Of a DNA stretch of 46,960 bases, positions 1 to 8,490 are shown in pieces. The stretch comes from JAUWQU01 sp964605095 (GTDB lineage Bacteria > Planctomycetota > Phycisphaerae > SM23-33). Made by a program: the position numbers and the translations under genes. Location: the NCBI GenBank assembly GCA_964605095.1, contig CAZSBS010000002.1, positions 1 through 46,960 of the forward strand. The letters run 5' to 3'. Under the pieces are notes generated by a model. The model was given only the letters and a program-made list of their open reading frames with translations, did not search any database and was not told the DNA's origin. Numbering within the stretch: position 1 is the stretch's first letter; each line of letters starts with the position of its first letter.

Positions 1-66
1 TGGCTCGTCCTCGGCGACGGCCGACCTGCTACACAAAAACTTAAACTGCTCTAATAACCGCACCCG

Positions 67-97
67 CCCGTCGCGGCGAACCAACGCCGGCGGGCGG
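67..97 (-). terminator. Possible terminator hairpin after the VWA gene
   Basis: A GC-rich imperfect inverted repeat (arms near 67-79 and 86-97, with CGGCG and CGCCG closing a six-base loop) lies about 30 bases past the stop of the VWA gene. No U-run follows directly; a T-rich stretch lies 40 bases on. Weak support. The remaining bases 1-66 are too short to assign to a gene. Confidence 0.3.
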
Positions 98-126
98 ATG
101 CGTTCAGCCGCCTGCTGGGCGACGCC

Positions 127-1284
127 CTATTCGTCGGTGCTGATGTACTTGAACAGCCCGCCGTTGGACCGGGCGATCGCCTTGAGGACCTTCAAGGCCG
201 ACTCGTCGGTCGAGTGCAGCAGCACTGTTTGAATGTAAACCTTCGGGGCCTTGTTGTTATCAGCCAGCCATTGCAGAACCGCCTCGTTGCCGCCGAGCGT
301 CCGACCATCGGCGGTGCGGTACCGGCTGCCGCCGGCCAGCCCGCTGAAGTCGCCGTCGCTGACGAGGTATATCAGCTTGCTCTCGTTGGCCGGCCGGGTT
401 GCAAGAACCGCGAAGGCCCGTTGCAGGGCCACCAGGGCGGTCGTCGTGCCGCGGGCCTCCGTGTCGCGGAGGAACTCCGCCGCCGCCAGCTTGTTCTCCA
501 GGGCGGCGGTGACGAGCCCGCGCCTCGGGCCCTCGATCGTCAGCCCGTCGCCGAACAGCACGACATGGAACTTCTGCCTGGGCCTCAGCCGGCTGATCGA
601 CCGGATCATCTCGCCCTTGACCTCCTCGAAGGTCTTGGCCATCGAGCCGCTACGGTCGACGATGTATACGACGTTCCTCGCCCCGCCGCCTTTGTCCACG
701 CCCGGAACCAGTCCGTAGAATCCGCCTCCTGGGTGGTCGCCGTCTTGCAGATCTCTACCAGTGGCCGAATGGCCCACTCCCGTCTCGACGAGCTCAACCA
801 CGCTGTCGCTGGGTCCGGGGCTGATAACCATGTCGCGCCACGGAGCAGCCTTGACAGGCTGCGGCCTCGGCGCGGGGGCCTGGCTGCTGCCGGCGACTTC
901 CTTGAAGTTTCCCAGTTCCCCGACAGGCGGCGGATCCCAAACGGGGCCAGACCTTTCCACCTTCGGGGTCGGCGGCCTGCTGATCATCACGATGAACAGC
1001 ATTATCAGGAAGACCCCCACGTGCATTATCGCGCTGATGACCCACGGCATGCCCGTACCGATGGCCGCCAGTGCGACCGGGCTGGCCTCTTCCGACTCGT
1101 CCTTCACGGCGATCTCGACGGGGCGGGCATCGGCGTAGGGCGGGACGTTGGGATGGGGTAACCGCCCCAGAAGGGACGGAACCTTGGCCCAGCCCCGGCA
1201 GTTGGAACAGCGGACCTTGCCGCCCGGCTCGGCCTCGACCTTCAGCATCTTGCCGCATTTGTCGCATCTAAAGTTCAGTGTCAT
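127..1284 (-). CDS. Zinc-ribbon / von Willebrand factor A domain membrane protein
   Basis: Protein of 385 residues. The N-terminus has a CxxC-x15-CxxC zinc ribbon (Cys 7, 10, 26, 29), a common planctomycete leader. A hydrophobic segment at about 79-102 follows, then a Pro/Ala-rich linker and a VWA domain from about 204. The MIDAS motif DRSGS is at 210-214 and a second acidic motif, SDGDF, lies further on, so metal-dependent adhesion-type binding is likely. The ATG at 1284 is preferred over an upstream in-frame start because AGGAG lies nine bases before it. The arrangement suggests a cytoplasmic ribbon and an exported VWA domain. No partner gene is visible and the target is unknown. Family assignment is firm; function is not. 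Confidence 0.9.
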   Translation of the reverse strand: MTLNFRCDKCGKMLKVEAEPGGKVRCSNCRGWAKVPSLLGRLPHPNVPPYADARPVEIAVKDESEEASPVALAAIGTGMPWVISAIMHVGVFLIMLFIVMISRPPTPKVERSGPVWDPPPVGELGNFKEVAGSSQAPAPRPQPVKAAPWRDMVISPGPSDSVVELVETGVGHSATGRDLQDGDHPGGGFYGLVPGVDKGGGARNVVYIVDRSGSMAKTFEEVKGEMIRSISRLRPRQKFHVVLFGDGLTIEGPRRGLVTAALENKLAAAEFLRDTEARGTTTALVALQRAFAVLATRPANESKLIYLVSDGDFSGLAGGSRYRTADGRTLGGNEAVLQWLADNNKAPKVYIQTVLLHSTDESALKVLKAIARSNGGLFKYISTDE

Positions 1285-1363
1285 GGCTGCGTACTCCTGT
1301 TTCTCGGTTCTCAAAGGACAGTCCGCGATGACTCCCACGCATCATGCCGCCCGGCCTGGCCTC

Positions 1364-1555
1364 TCAGGGAGGCGCGCGGTCGGGCATGGCTGCGTCAAAA
1401 CAGCAACCGAGGCGCCGCGCGCGGCGGCGCGGAAGCCCGACGGAGCCATACCGGCTACCGCGCGCGGACTTTGCCCGGCAGCGGACCAGACAGGTAATGA
1501 CCTCGGCCCCCGGGGCAATCGCACCTCGTCTCGATCTGACGTTTCGTTCCGCCAT
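1364..1555 (-). CDS. Possible small basic protein (63 aa)
   Basis: A 63-codon frame starting MAERNVRSRRG has a very good ribosome site (GGAGG, seven-base spacer, ATG at 1555). It is Arg-rich with four Cys and ends 79 bases before the VWA gene on the same strand, so it could be its upstream partner. I recognise no family, and long open frames arise by chance in DNA this GC-rich. The ribosome site is the main reason for listing it. Confidence 0.3.
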   Translation of the reverse strand: MAERNVRSRRGAIAPGAEVITCLVRCRAKSARGSRYGSVGLPRRRARRLGCCFDAAMPDRAPP

Positions 1556-2438
1556 GCTCAGACCTCCGCAGGTTGGCTGGTCAACCGCCGAGAACGGATC
1601 TGGCGTCGCGGACGCGGTGCGGGCGCGGACCTTTCGGGCAGAAGCGCCCACATGGCGTCGGGGCGGTGCGGGGCTCAGCAAGCGCGGGGCCAACTACTGC
1701 CCGGGCGACGCTTCCGATCGGCGGGTTTCCAAGCATATTCAACCAAAAGCAACCAAAAGACAAAAAACGCACAAACAGCCTAAATGGAAAACCGCACACA
1801 ACTGGCATGACGGGCCTGGGCAAGCCTCGCGGCCACCCGAGGTGAGCCCGCTTGGGCAGGCCTGAAGGCCCGCCCGGAGAGCTACTTCTTCCGATGCGAC
1901 CTACTTAACCGGCAGCCCGCAAGAAACAGGCCGCCAGAATGTGTCAGTCATATCCAGTTTCATACTAGACATGAGGCCGAGTCCAGACAAGGGTGGTTAT
2001 TGTAAGAAATGCAGAAAAATCCTTCAGAGAGCCGGCTGGGCCGGCGGAACGGGCCTCTGGGGGACTCTGGAGACGCCAGGTGCGAGGTTATTGCGGATCT
2101 GCCCGCCGCAGGCAGGATTGGCATGAGACTCGCCGCGGCGGGCCAAAGCAAGTGCCGCAAGAAAGGTCGCTCACCCCGCCAGGAAGTTTCGGCGCAAAAA
2201 AACGGCCAGTCCGGAAAACCTCTGGATCCGGCATTCTCGGCGGACCCACAAGCGTTCCGAACGGCCTTCCCTCGACAAATCTCCGCTTCTCCGCTTGCTT
2301 CTGTGCCACACTACATCATCGGCAAAGAGCGATGAGCCATTGGCCAACAGGTTGCCTGAGCATTGCTTCCCGACTTGGCCAAGACGACTCCCGAGCTGAG
2401 CAACTCGTAATCGTCGCTTTAATATCCTATCCTAACAT
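1556..2438. other. Gene-poor spacer
   Basis: About 880 bases between the VWA region and mtnA. None of the open frames resembles a protein I know or has a convincing ribosome site. An A-rich stretch at 1738-1800 contains repeated CAACCAAAAG-like words. I see no RNA gene or clear terminator. Confidence 0.5.
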
Positions 2439-3530
2439 TCAAGATAAGTCAACCGTTTTTCTGATGGATTGCTCGTTTACCGGCTGGATTATGCCGCGGT
2501 CGGTGATAAGGGCGGTGATAAGCTCCGCCGGCGTAACGTCGAATGCCGGGTTGTATATCCGCACGCCAGCCGGCGCGGTAGCCCGGCCGAAGCCGTTGGC
2601 GATCTCCGCCCCGTCGCGCTGTTCGATGGGAATCCGTTCGCCACAGTGTACGCTCAGGTCAAACGTGCTGTACGGCGCCGCCACGTAGAACGGTATGCCG
2701 TGCCGCCTGGCCGCAATGGCCAGGCCATAAGTGCCGATCTTGTTGGCAGCGTCGCCGTTGGCGGCGATCCGGTCGGCCCCGGTGATGACCATCTGCACGC
2801 GGCCCTCCCGCATGACCTGGGCGGCCATGCTGTCGCAGATCACCACCGTCTCAATGCCGGCCTGCATGAGTTCCCATGCCGTCAGGCGGGAGCCCTGCAG
2901 GAGCGGGCGGGTCTCATCGCAATAGACGCAGAACCGGTGGCCTTCCGCGTGCGCGGCGTACAGGCCCGCCGTGGCCGTGCCTATTCCGGCCGTGGCAAGC
3001 GCGCCGGCGTTGCAGTGCGTGAGCACCCCGGTGCATCGGCGGACAAGCTCTACGGCATACTGGCCAATGCGGGCACACATCCGCTCGTCCTCAGCCTGGA
3101 TGCCGCGGGCCTCATCGAGCAGTTCTTCCCGCGCGGCCGGGACTGCCAGGCCGGCAGCGAGGGCCTTCTCGGCCCTTGCCATTATCCGTCCGACGGCCCA
3201 GGCCAGATTCACCGCGGTCGGGCGGGAAGAGTTCAGGTAATCACCTGATGCCCTGAGGTCCCCCAGGAAGCCCTCGCCCTCGCCGGCTAACTGGGCGGCG
3301 ACTACCATGCCGTACCCGGCCGCCACGCCGATGGCCGGGGCGCCGCGGACAACCAGCCGGCTGATGGCGCCCCAAACGCTTTGGACATCGCGGCAGTCCA
3401 GGAACGCCGTTTCGATCGGCAGCCTGGTCTGATCCAGAAGGCGAAGGAATCCGTCGCCGGCCTGGCCGAGCCACTCAAGGACTTTCACCGGCGGCTTGAT
3501 CGACGTGGTTGAAAAGCTGTCGTTTTCCAT
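2439..3530 (-). CDS. mtnA: S-methyl-5-thioribose-1-phosphate isomerase
   Basis: Converts 5-methylthioribose-1-phosphate to 5-methylthioribulose-1-phosphate in the methionine salvage pathway (cytoplasmic). The protein has 363 residues, normal for the family. Family motifs are visible in order: RGAPAIGVAAGYG near the N-terminus, THCNAGALATAG (contains the usual catalytic Cys), ETRPLLQGSRLTAWEL, GADRIAANGDAANKIGTY (usual catalytic Asp) and PFYVAAPYSTFD. The ATG at 3530 fits the family start better than an upstream TTG at 3581, although the ribosome site is weak. The gene stands alone: no other salvage gene is adjacent and no SAM riboswitch is apparent in the leader. It is divergent from csrA. 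The related eIF2B-like proteins are the alternative, but the motif set favours MtnA. Confidence 0.95.
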   Translation of the reverse strand: MENDSFSTTSIKPPVKVLEWLGQAGDGFLRLLDQTRLPIETAFLDCRDVQSVWGAISRLVVRGAPAIGVAAGYGMVVAAQLAGEGEGFLGDLRASGDYLNSSRPTAVNLAWAVGRIMARAEKALAAGLAVPAAREELLDEARGIQAEDERMCARIGQYAVELVRRCTGVLTHCNAGALATAGIGTATAGLYAAHAEGHRFCVYCDETRPLLQGSRLTAWELMQAGIETVVICDSMAAQVMREGRVQMVITGADRIAANGDAANKIGTYGLAIAARRHGIPFYVAAPYSTFDLSVHCGERIPIEQRDGAEIANGFGRATAPAGVRIYNPAFDVTPAELITALITDRGIIQPVNEQSIRKTVDLS

Positions 3531-3551
3531 GTCCGGCACAATATCACACCT

Positions 3552-3578
3552 GCGGGACTCCCTGCAAGCGAGTCCCGC
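3552..3578. repeat. Perfect 9-bp inverted repeat in the mtnA leader
   Basis: GCGGGACTC (3552-3560) and GAGTCCCGC (3570-3578) form a perfect stem with a nine-base loop. It lies 22 bases upstream of the mtnA ATG, inside its probable 5' leader or promoter. It could be a leader hairpin, an operator or a solitary REP-like unit; the sequence does not decide. Confidence 0.7.
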
Positions 3579-3603
3579 CAAGCAACGGGGGCAAAACGGG
3601 ATA

Positions 3604-3655
3604 TGTGAAACTGCTCACACTGGCGGCTCTTTTGGCCGATATAGGATGCTATACT
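3604..3655 (+). promoter_or_regulatory. csrA promoter with CRP/FNR-type operator
   Basis: TGTGA-N6-TCACA at 3604-3619 is an exact match to the palindromic consensus of CRP-family activators. TATACT at 3650-3655 is a good -10 element, while no good -35 is present at the expected spacing, as in activator-dependent promoters. The operator centre is about 50 bases before the inferred transcription start. It also lies between the divergent genes mtnA and csrA, so it could affect both. Inference from sequence only. Confidence 0.5.
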
Positions 3656-3749
3656 TGAGCGCAGGAGAGCCCTCCGCGAATTCGGTCGGCCTTATGGCCT
3701 CAAGTGCCCGGCAGGGCTATCCCCTCAAACTCCAAGGAAGGAGCCGAGG

Positions 3750-3995
3750 ATGCTGGTGCTTTCCAGACAACGCGATGAGACAATAATGATTGGCGATGAT
3801 ATCGAGATAACCATCGTCGACATCCGAGGCGAGAAGGTTCGGCTCGGCATAAACGCCCCACCCCACGTGCCCGTCCACCGCAAGGAAGTCTACGAGGCTA
3901 TCAAGCGGGAAAAACAAGCGCAGGCATCCGGCACCGACGGTACTGTGGGGAAAGTCGACAGCTTGGCAAATCGCAAGCATCACCCATCGCCATAG
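3750..3995 (+). CDS. csrA: Carbon storage regulator CsrA
   Basis: RNA-binding global post-transcriptional regulator that binds GGA motifs in mRNA leaders. The 81-residue product opens with the typical MLVLSRQRDETIMIGDDIEI, continues with VRLGINAPPHVPVHRKEVY (the RNA-contact region) and ends in a variable hydrophilic tail. Its length is normal to slightly long. The start is set by AAGGAGCCGAGG just before the ATG. CsrA is often next to flagellar genes or fliW; none is here. It stands between mtnA (divergent) and an HD-GYP gene (convergent). Confidence 0.97.
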   Translation: MLVLSRQRDETIMIGDDIEITIVDIRGEKVRLGINAPPHVPVHRKEVYEAIKREKQAQASGTDGTVGKVDSLANRKHHPSP

Positions 3996-4134
3996 GCCGG
4001 TCCAGGGCCCCCGCCGCACCCCAAGTCGTCGGCGGCAAGGCCGGGCGGCAATGCGGCCTCTGACAACCACCATCGCGGACAATCTTGGCAAAACCCCGGA
4101 CCGGCCGCGTTTTGTGCGCCTTGGCCGGGCGGCC

Positions 4135-4980
4135 TCAGGCCAGGCTCGGCTCCAAGGCACCCGCGCAGACTCCTTCCAGGGTTGGGATGCTCAGTGCCGA
4201 GGCAAGGGCCTCGACGCAGGCGGGATCGAACCCGGCCGGGCTGCAACGCCGCAACTCCCGCAAGGCCATCACCGGCGAGACCGCCTGGCGATGCGGACGG
4301 TCGTGGGTCATCGCGTCGTAGGCGTCCGCCACGGCCAGGATCCGCCCCCCCAGCGGGATGCAGTCGCCCTTGAGCCCGTCGGGATAGCCGGTGCCGTTGA
4401 GCTTCTCGTGGTGCGCCCGGATTGCCGGAAGGATGCCGCCAAGTATCTCCAGCGGTTTGAGCACGTCATGGGAGATCATGCTGTGGGTCTGGACGCAGCG
4501 GAAGTCCTCCACGCCGAACCGCGAGTGGCTCAGCATGACCGATTCCGGCACCGCAAGCAGGCCGATGTCGTGCAGCTCGCCTGCCAGGACCATCTGCTCG
4601 CACTGCGACTCGGGCAGGCCGAGCTGCCTGGCGATCATGCCCGCCAGCCGCCCGACATTCTGGCTGTGGCCCGCCCAGTAGCGGTCCCGGCCCTCAACAA
4701 CCTTGACGATCCGACCAAGAACCTCGATGTAGTGCCTCTCGGCCGCGCTGGCGCTGTGCCGGACCGAATTGGACTGAATCCCCAGCTTGCTTACAGCCCG
4801 CTGGACCTGAATGACCATCCCAACACCAACGCCCACCATCAGCGTCACCAGCAGAATCGTGGGAATCGCAAACCCCGCCTGGCCTATCGCGTAGGACGCA
4901 ACGGCGATGGCAATCACTGACAATGTCGCAAATCTAGCCACAACATAAGCTTCTGAAACAGGCATCGCAGTCTTCGACAC
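4135..4980 (-). CDS. Membrane HD-GYP domain phosphodiesterase
   Basis: Probable cyclic-di-GMP phosphodiesterase. Counted from the chosen GTG start (281 aa), two hydrophobic segments lie at about 15-35 and 37-55, then a short linker and an HD-GYP domain. The metal-ligand pair HD is at 137-138, a His pair (AHH) at about 190, and the signature GTGYPDG follows, with GYP at 198-200; the downstream LAVADAYDAMTHDRPHR is also typical. The GTG at 4980 has GGAGG nine bases upstream; ATGs at 4965 and 5067 lack such a site. The C-terminal 30 residues are unusual and non-catalytic. With csrA next door, both genes belong to lifestyle or motility control, though they are convergent and not co-transcribed. 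Confidence 0.92.
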   Translation of the reverse strand: MSKTAMPVSEAYVVARFATLSVIAIAVASYAIGQAGFAIPTILLVTLMVGVGVGMVIQVQRAVSKLGIQSNSVRHSASAAERHYIEVLGRIVKVVEGRDRYWAGHSQNVGRLAGMIARQLGLPESQCEQMVLAGELHDIGLLAVPESVMLSHSRFGVEDFRCVQTHSMISHDVLKPLEILGGILPAIRAHHEKLNGTGYPDGLKGDCIPLGGRILAVADAYDAMTHDRPHRQAVSPVMALRELRRCSPAGFDPACVEALASALSIPTLEGVCAGALEPSLA

Positions 4981-5084
4981 TATGGCGGTCCTCCATCGAG
5001 CCAAGGTAAGCACCCACGCCTCGAATAACTTACGATACCGCAACCGCCGCGGGCAAAAATGCGACATGGAAAACCGGAACCCGA

Positions 5085-5234
5085 TAATGCCTCAGTTACG
5101 GCAAAAGAGAGAACCGTAAACATTGAGCAGGCCCGCTTGTAGTGGCCCCGTGAGGGGCTTCCCCAAAGGGGTCCGTTGGACTTGAAGAATCGCCTTACGG
5201 ACGCCACTACGAACCCCCCGTAACTGAGGCATTA
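5085..5234. repeat. 150-bp REP-like twin inverted element
   Basis: Perfect 17-bp terminal inverted repeats (5085-5101 and 5218-5234; TAATGCCTCAGTTACGG) enclose two inverted, diverged copies of a second unit. That unit begins GTAGTGGC (5139-5146 on plus; 5203-5210 on minus) and continues similarly (CCCGTGAGGGGCTTCCCC against GTCCGTAAGGCGATTCTTC). Several small hairpins lie inside, such as GCCCC-GTGA-GGGGC. It carries no gene and fills the spacer before the HD-GYP gene. This is the form of a MITE or a paired REP element. Confidence 0.8.
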
Positions 5235-5284
5235 CGACACCGCGAACCGCCAGCCACGGGAAGTTTACTTTTCCAGGCTCCCGG

Positions 5285-6655
5285 CTACCGTATCTCGAAG
5301 AACCGCCGCACGATGTCGCGGTATTCCGGCGGGATGGTGTTGGCACGCATGGCCTCGGTGGCGCGGGCGCGGGCGTTGGACCAGGCATCGTCGAAGGGCA
5401 CGAATTGCGGCACCGTCGGGGCCACTTTCGGGGCGGGCGATGCGTTGGCGTCGGCGATGGCGGCGTAAGCGGGGTTATAGACCAACGTGCGGGCCGGCAG
5501 GGGTTTGTTCGCCGCGTTGGCATCAATCGTGTTGGCGTCGATAGTCGGCGCCGGCGAAACGGTGTGACCGTTGCCAGCGACTTGGGCGGTGTTCGCCCCG
5601 CCCTGTCCGTCGCCGCCGCCTTCGTCCAGCCCGGCGGGCAGACCCACGGCCCGGAGAATCGCCCGGGCGATTGCGGCGGCCTGGGCATCCTCGGCATCAG
5701 CCACAGCGTTTTGGAGTTCGGCCAGGCGGCGGTCAAGTTGCTGGTCCTTCGCGGCCGCCGCGGCCGCGGCAAGCAGGCGACGACGCAAGGCCGGGTCGCG
5801 CTCGACTTGCTCGGCCAGCCTTTGCAGCGCGTCGACGAGTTGGCGCTTTTCTTGAGGATTAAGCATGCGGGCGCGGACGCGGATGTCTTCGAAGGATTCT
5901 GCCGACGCTCGGGCTGAGCCGGGCGGCGAGATCACCGCCAGCACCGTGCAAAGCGCCGCCGCCAGCACCAGGGCGCCCACCGTCGCGCGCGTGCGCCGCC
6001 AGAGCCCGCGGCGCGGAAGCTCCGCCTGGGCCGCCACCGCGACTGCCTGGCCGAATACCCACCGGGCCACTTGCCCGTCGGTCCCGCCGCCGGAGGCGTG
6101 GCCCGGCCCCTGGATGCCGCCGGCCAGCGCCTCAGCCAGTTCCGCGGCCGTGGTCAGCCGCTCGGCCAGACCGAAGCGAATATCGTGATAAAGCGCTGCC
6201 TGCCCCAGCGGGATACCTCTCAGGGCCGCGCCCACAGCCGCGGCAAGAGCACCCAGCGGCACCAGCACGATCGGCAGCAGCAGTCGCCCCTGCGGCACCG
6301 CCCGCCCCGCCAGCACCACCATCGCGCCTACGACCGCGACGCCGCACGCCGTCGCCGCCACGGTCCACGCCTCGCGCCCGTCCAACCGGGCCGCTCGCCG
6401 AATCGCCGGCCAGCGCAGCACCGCCGCCCCGGCCAGAATCGGCAGCAGGGCAATCGCCGTCCCCAGCACCGGATGCACCCGCCCCGCCAGCACGCCCACC
6501 TGCGCCGCCGTCACAGCCAGGCCCGCCGCCACGGCCCCCACCGCCGCCGCCTCGGCTGCGCGAACCGCCAGGAGCCTCCGCGCCGCGCCGCGCAGAACCG
6601 CCAGCACCACGGATCGATTGTCTTGCGGCTCGCTCATGGCTTGGGGCTCGTCCAT
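5285..6655 (-). CDS. Multi-spanning membrane protein of unknown function
   Basis: About 456 residues from the ATG at 6655 (a second ATG at 6637 is possible; neither has a strong ribosome site). Four hydrophobic segments lie in the first 150 residues and a fifth at about 220-245. A long charged, Ala-rich helical region follows, probably coiled coil (NPQEKRQLVDALQRLAEQ and onward), then an Asn/Ala/Pro-rich linker. The C-terminus IPPEYRDIVRRFFEIR resembles endings of planctomycete membrane proteins found beside VWA/BatA-type genes, as I recall them; no such neighbour is adjacent here. I do not recognise a defined function. Confidence 0.8.
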   Translation of the reverse strand: MDEPQAMSEPQDNRSVVLAVLRGAARRLLAVRAAEAAAVGAVAAGLAVTAAQVGVLAGRVHPVLGTAIALLPILAGAAVLRWPAIRRAARLDGREAWTVAATACGVAVVGAMVVLAGRAVPQGRLLLPIVLVPLGALAAAVGAALRGIPLGQAALYHDIRFGLAERLTTAAELAEALAGGIQGPGHASGGGTDGQVARWVFGQAVAVAAQAELPRRGLWRRTRATVGALVLAAALCTVLAVISPPGSARASAESFEDIRVRARMLNPQEKRQLVDALQRLAEQVERDPALRRRLLAAAAAAAKDQQLDRRLAELQNAVADAEDAQAAAIARAILRAVGLPAGLDEGGGDGQGGANTAQVAGNGHTVSPAPTIDANTIDANAANKPLPARTLVYNPAYAAIADANASPAPKVAPTVPQFVPFDDAWSNARARATEAMRANTIPPEYRDIVRRFFEIR

Positions 6656-6734
6656 TGCTCTTATCGACACCCATTTTACCGCGCGCGGGCCCGCGGGGCA
6701 GGAATAGTTTCGGTGCAAGAGCACCGTCAATGCA

Positions 6735-7952
6735 CTAGCTGCCGGTTATCGCCTCGATGAGGACCCGCGTCAGGGCGTCGTCGGAAAGAGCGACGGGGTT
6801 ATAGCGCATGGAGCTGGCCTTCTTGGCAAGGGCGACCATCTCGGACGCGCGGTCAATGGTTACGCCGAAGTTGCTCAGCGGCGGTATGCCGATGGCGGCA
6901 GCCAGGTCGGCGACGAACCGCACGCCGGCGTCGATGGCGGCGCGGTCGCCAAGCCGAGGCCGGCCCGTCAGCAGCCGCCCCACAGCCGCGTAGCGGGCCA
7001 GCACAGGATGGTGCGGGTCCGCAGCCCGCAGCGCGCGGACGTTGGCAGCCATCACGCCGGGCAGCAGCGCGGCGCAGATCGCCCCGTGCGGCGCGTGGAA
7101 GTTGGCGCCCATCGGCGCGGCGAATCCATGCACGGCCCCCAGGCCGGCGTTGGTCAGCGTTATGCCGCTCAGCAGCGCCGCAAGGGCCATGTCCTCGCGC
7201 GCGGGGAGGTCCGAGCCCTTTTTCACAGCCCTTTCGAGCGAGCGGGCGGCGCGCGGGATTCCCTCGGCCGCAAGGGCGTCGGTGATCGGCTGGGCGCCGG
7301 TCGAGGTGCAGGACTCGATGAGTTGGCAAAGCGCGTCCATGCCCGAGCAGGCCGTCACAACCGGCGGAACGCCGAGGCCGAGCTTAGGGTCCACCACGGC
7401 CACGCGGGCAAGCAGTCCCTCGCCGCGAATGGACGCCTTGAAGTTCCGCTCGGGGCAGGCGATGACGGCGTTTTTGGTGGCTTCCGCGCCGGTGCCGGAA
7501 GTGGTCGGCACGGCGATCCACGGCGCGGACGGGCGCTGGACCTTGCGGCCCTTGCCGACGATCTCCATGTAATCCAGGGCGGACCCGCCGTTGGTCATCA
7601 GCGCGGCGACTGCCTTGGCGCAGTCGATGGCGCTGCCGCCGCCGAGGCCGACGACGATATCGCACCGCGCCTGGCGGGCGGTTTCCAGCGCGGCGTCCAC
7701 GTCATCAACGGTCGGCTCGCGGCCCTGGACGAAGATCGCGCAGTTGACGCCATGCTCGACCAGTTCCCGCGTGACCGCGTCGGTCGCCCCGCCGGTGCCT
7801 GCCGGCTCGGCGTTGGTGACCACCAAGGCCACGCCGCCCATGCCGGAGGCGATCGGCCCCAGCCGCTCGACGGCCCCGCTGCCGAAGACGATCCGCCCCA
7901 CACCGACAAGCTCGAAGACGCGCCCGGCGCCACTATCGCTCGCGGCGGTCAT
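6735..7952 (-). CDS. Iron-containing alcohol dehydrogenase family protein
   Basis: NAD(P)-dependent, metal-dependent (type III) alcohol dehydrogenase of 405 residues, normal length. Visible motifs: GLGGGSAIDCAKAVAAL (dinucleotide binding), PTTSGTGAEATKNAVI, SGMDALCQLIES (usual metal-ligand Asp) and AVHGFAAPMGANFHAPHGAI (usual metal-ligand His residues). The start is the ATG at 7952, which overlaps the stop of the upstream monooxygenase gene in an ATGA, so the two are translationally coupled. The open frame extends further upstream by chance. Substrate is unknown; maleylacetate reductases and lactaldehyde reductases belong to the same superfamily. Confidence 0.93.
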   Translation of the reverse strand: MTAASDSGAGRVFELVGVGRIVFGSGAVERLGPIASGMGGVALVVTNAEPAGTGGATDAVTRELVEHGVNCAIFVQGREPTVDDVDAALETARQARCDIVVGLGGGSAIDCAKAVAALMTNGGSALDYMEIVGKGRKVQRPSAPWIAVPTTSGTGAEATKNAVIACPERNFKASIRGEGLLARVAVVDPKLGLGVPPVVTACSGMDALCQLIESCTSTGAQPITDALAAEGIPRAARSLERAVKKGSDLPAREDMALAALLSGITLTNAGLGAVHGFAAPMGANFHAPHGAICAALLPGVMAANVRALRAADPHHPVLARYAAVGRLLTGRPRLGDRAAIDAGVRFVADLAAAIGIPPLSNFGVTIDRASEMVALAKKASSMRYNPVALSDDALTRVLIEAITGS

Positions 7953-8254
7953 TCCTGGGCATCTCCGAAGAATACGCTGCTGTGCTTGACGCCCTGGCGG
8001 GGCTGGGCCATCAAGTCGGCGACGCCCTGCTTCCATCGGAGATAGTGCTCGGTCTGCTGGTGAGCCTTGAAGTCCTCGGGCGTCCTGTAGACCTCGTAGA
8101 GCAGAAACCTGTTGGGGTCGTCCACGCATCGCGACACGTCGAACCGCACGTTGCCGGGCTCCTTGCGGGTATTGCGGGCGTTGTCGAGCGTAGCCTCGAT
8201 GAACTGCCCGACCAGCGGCTCCTTCACGAACACCGTTACACTGACGACGTACAT
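7949..8254 (-). CDS. Putative quinol monooxygenase (ABM domain, YgiN/LsrG type)
   Basis: A 101-residue single ABM (dimeric ferredoxin-like) domain protein. It starts MYVVSVTVFVKE and contains NVRFDVSRCVDDPNRFLLYE and AHQQTEHYLRW, the typical core of YgiN/LsrG-like proteins that act on quinols or small sugar-derived ketones. AAGGAAA precedes the ATG. Its stop overlaps the start of the iron-type alcohol dehydrogenase (ATGA), so the pair probably handles the same small metabolite. The reaction cannot be told from sequence. Confidence 0.9.
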   Translation of the reverse strand: MYVVSVTVFVKEPLVGQFIEATLDNARNTRKEPGNVRFDVSRCVDDPNRFLLYEVYRTPEDFKAHQQTEHYLRWKQGVADLMAQPRQGVKHSSVFFGDAQE

Positions 8255-8363
8255 GGCGTTTCCTTTCCGCGGCAGGCGGCAACAGCGCAAGCTTTGCCCA
8301 CTGCCCGGCGGCATGGCAACTGTCCATTGTTGCGGACAGGCGGGTGGATTTCCAGCCCTTTGG

Positions 8364-8460
8364 CAGGGATGCAGGGGATGCAGGGGAAAGAAGAAGAAAA
8401 AGAAGGTCAATCTGTGGAACATCTGCTGCTGCTTCTTCCCCTGCATCCCATGCATCCCTG
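8364..8460. repeat. Long inverted repeat built from 9-bp units
   Basis: The left arm (8364-8393) and right arm (8432-8460) are near-perfect inverted copies. Each is made of two tandem 9-mers of the type GGGATGCAG followed by GGGGAA. The loop is A/G-rich. It lies about 30 bases downstream of the stop of the methyltransferase-like gene (minus strand), so it may also act as its transcription terminator. Confidence 0.75.
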
Positions 8461-8490
8461 CTAATCTTCAGACACCCCGGACGTGCGGCT

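Noticed and set aside
3531..3749. A SAM riboswitch or other methionine-related leader upstream of mtnA
   Set aside because: Only a simple 9-bp hairpin is visible; the conserved riboswitch core was not found by eye.
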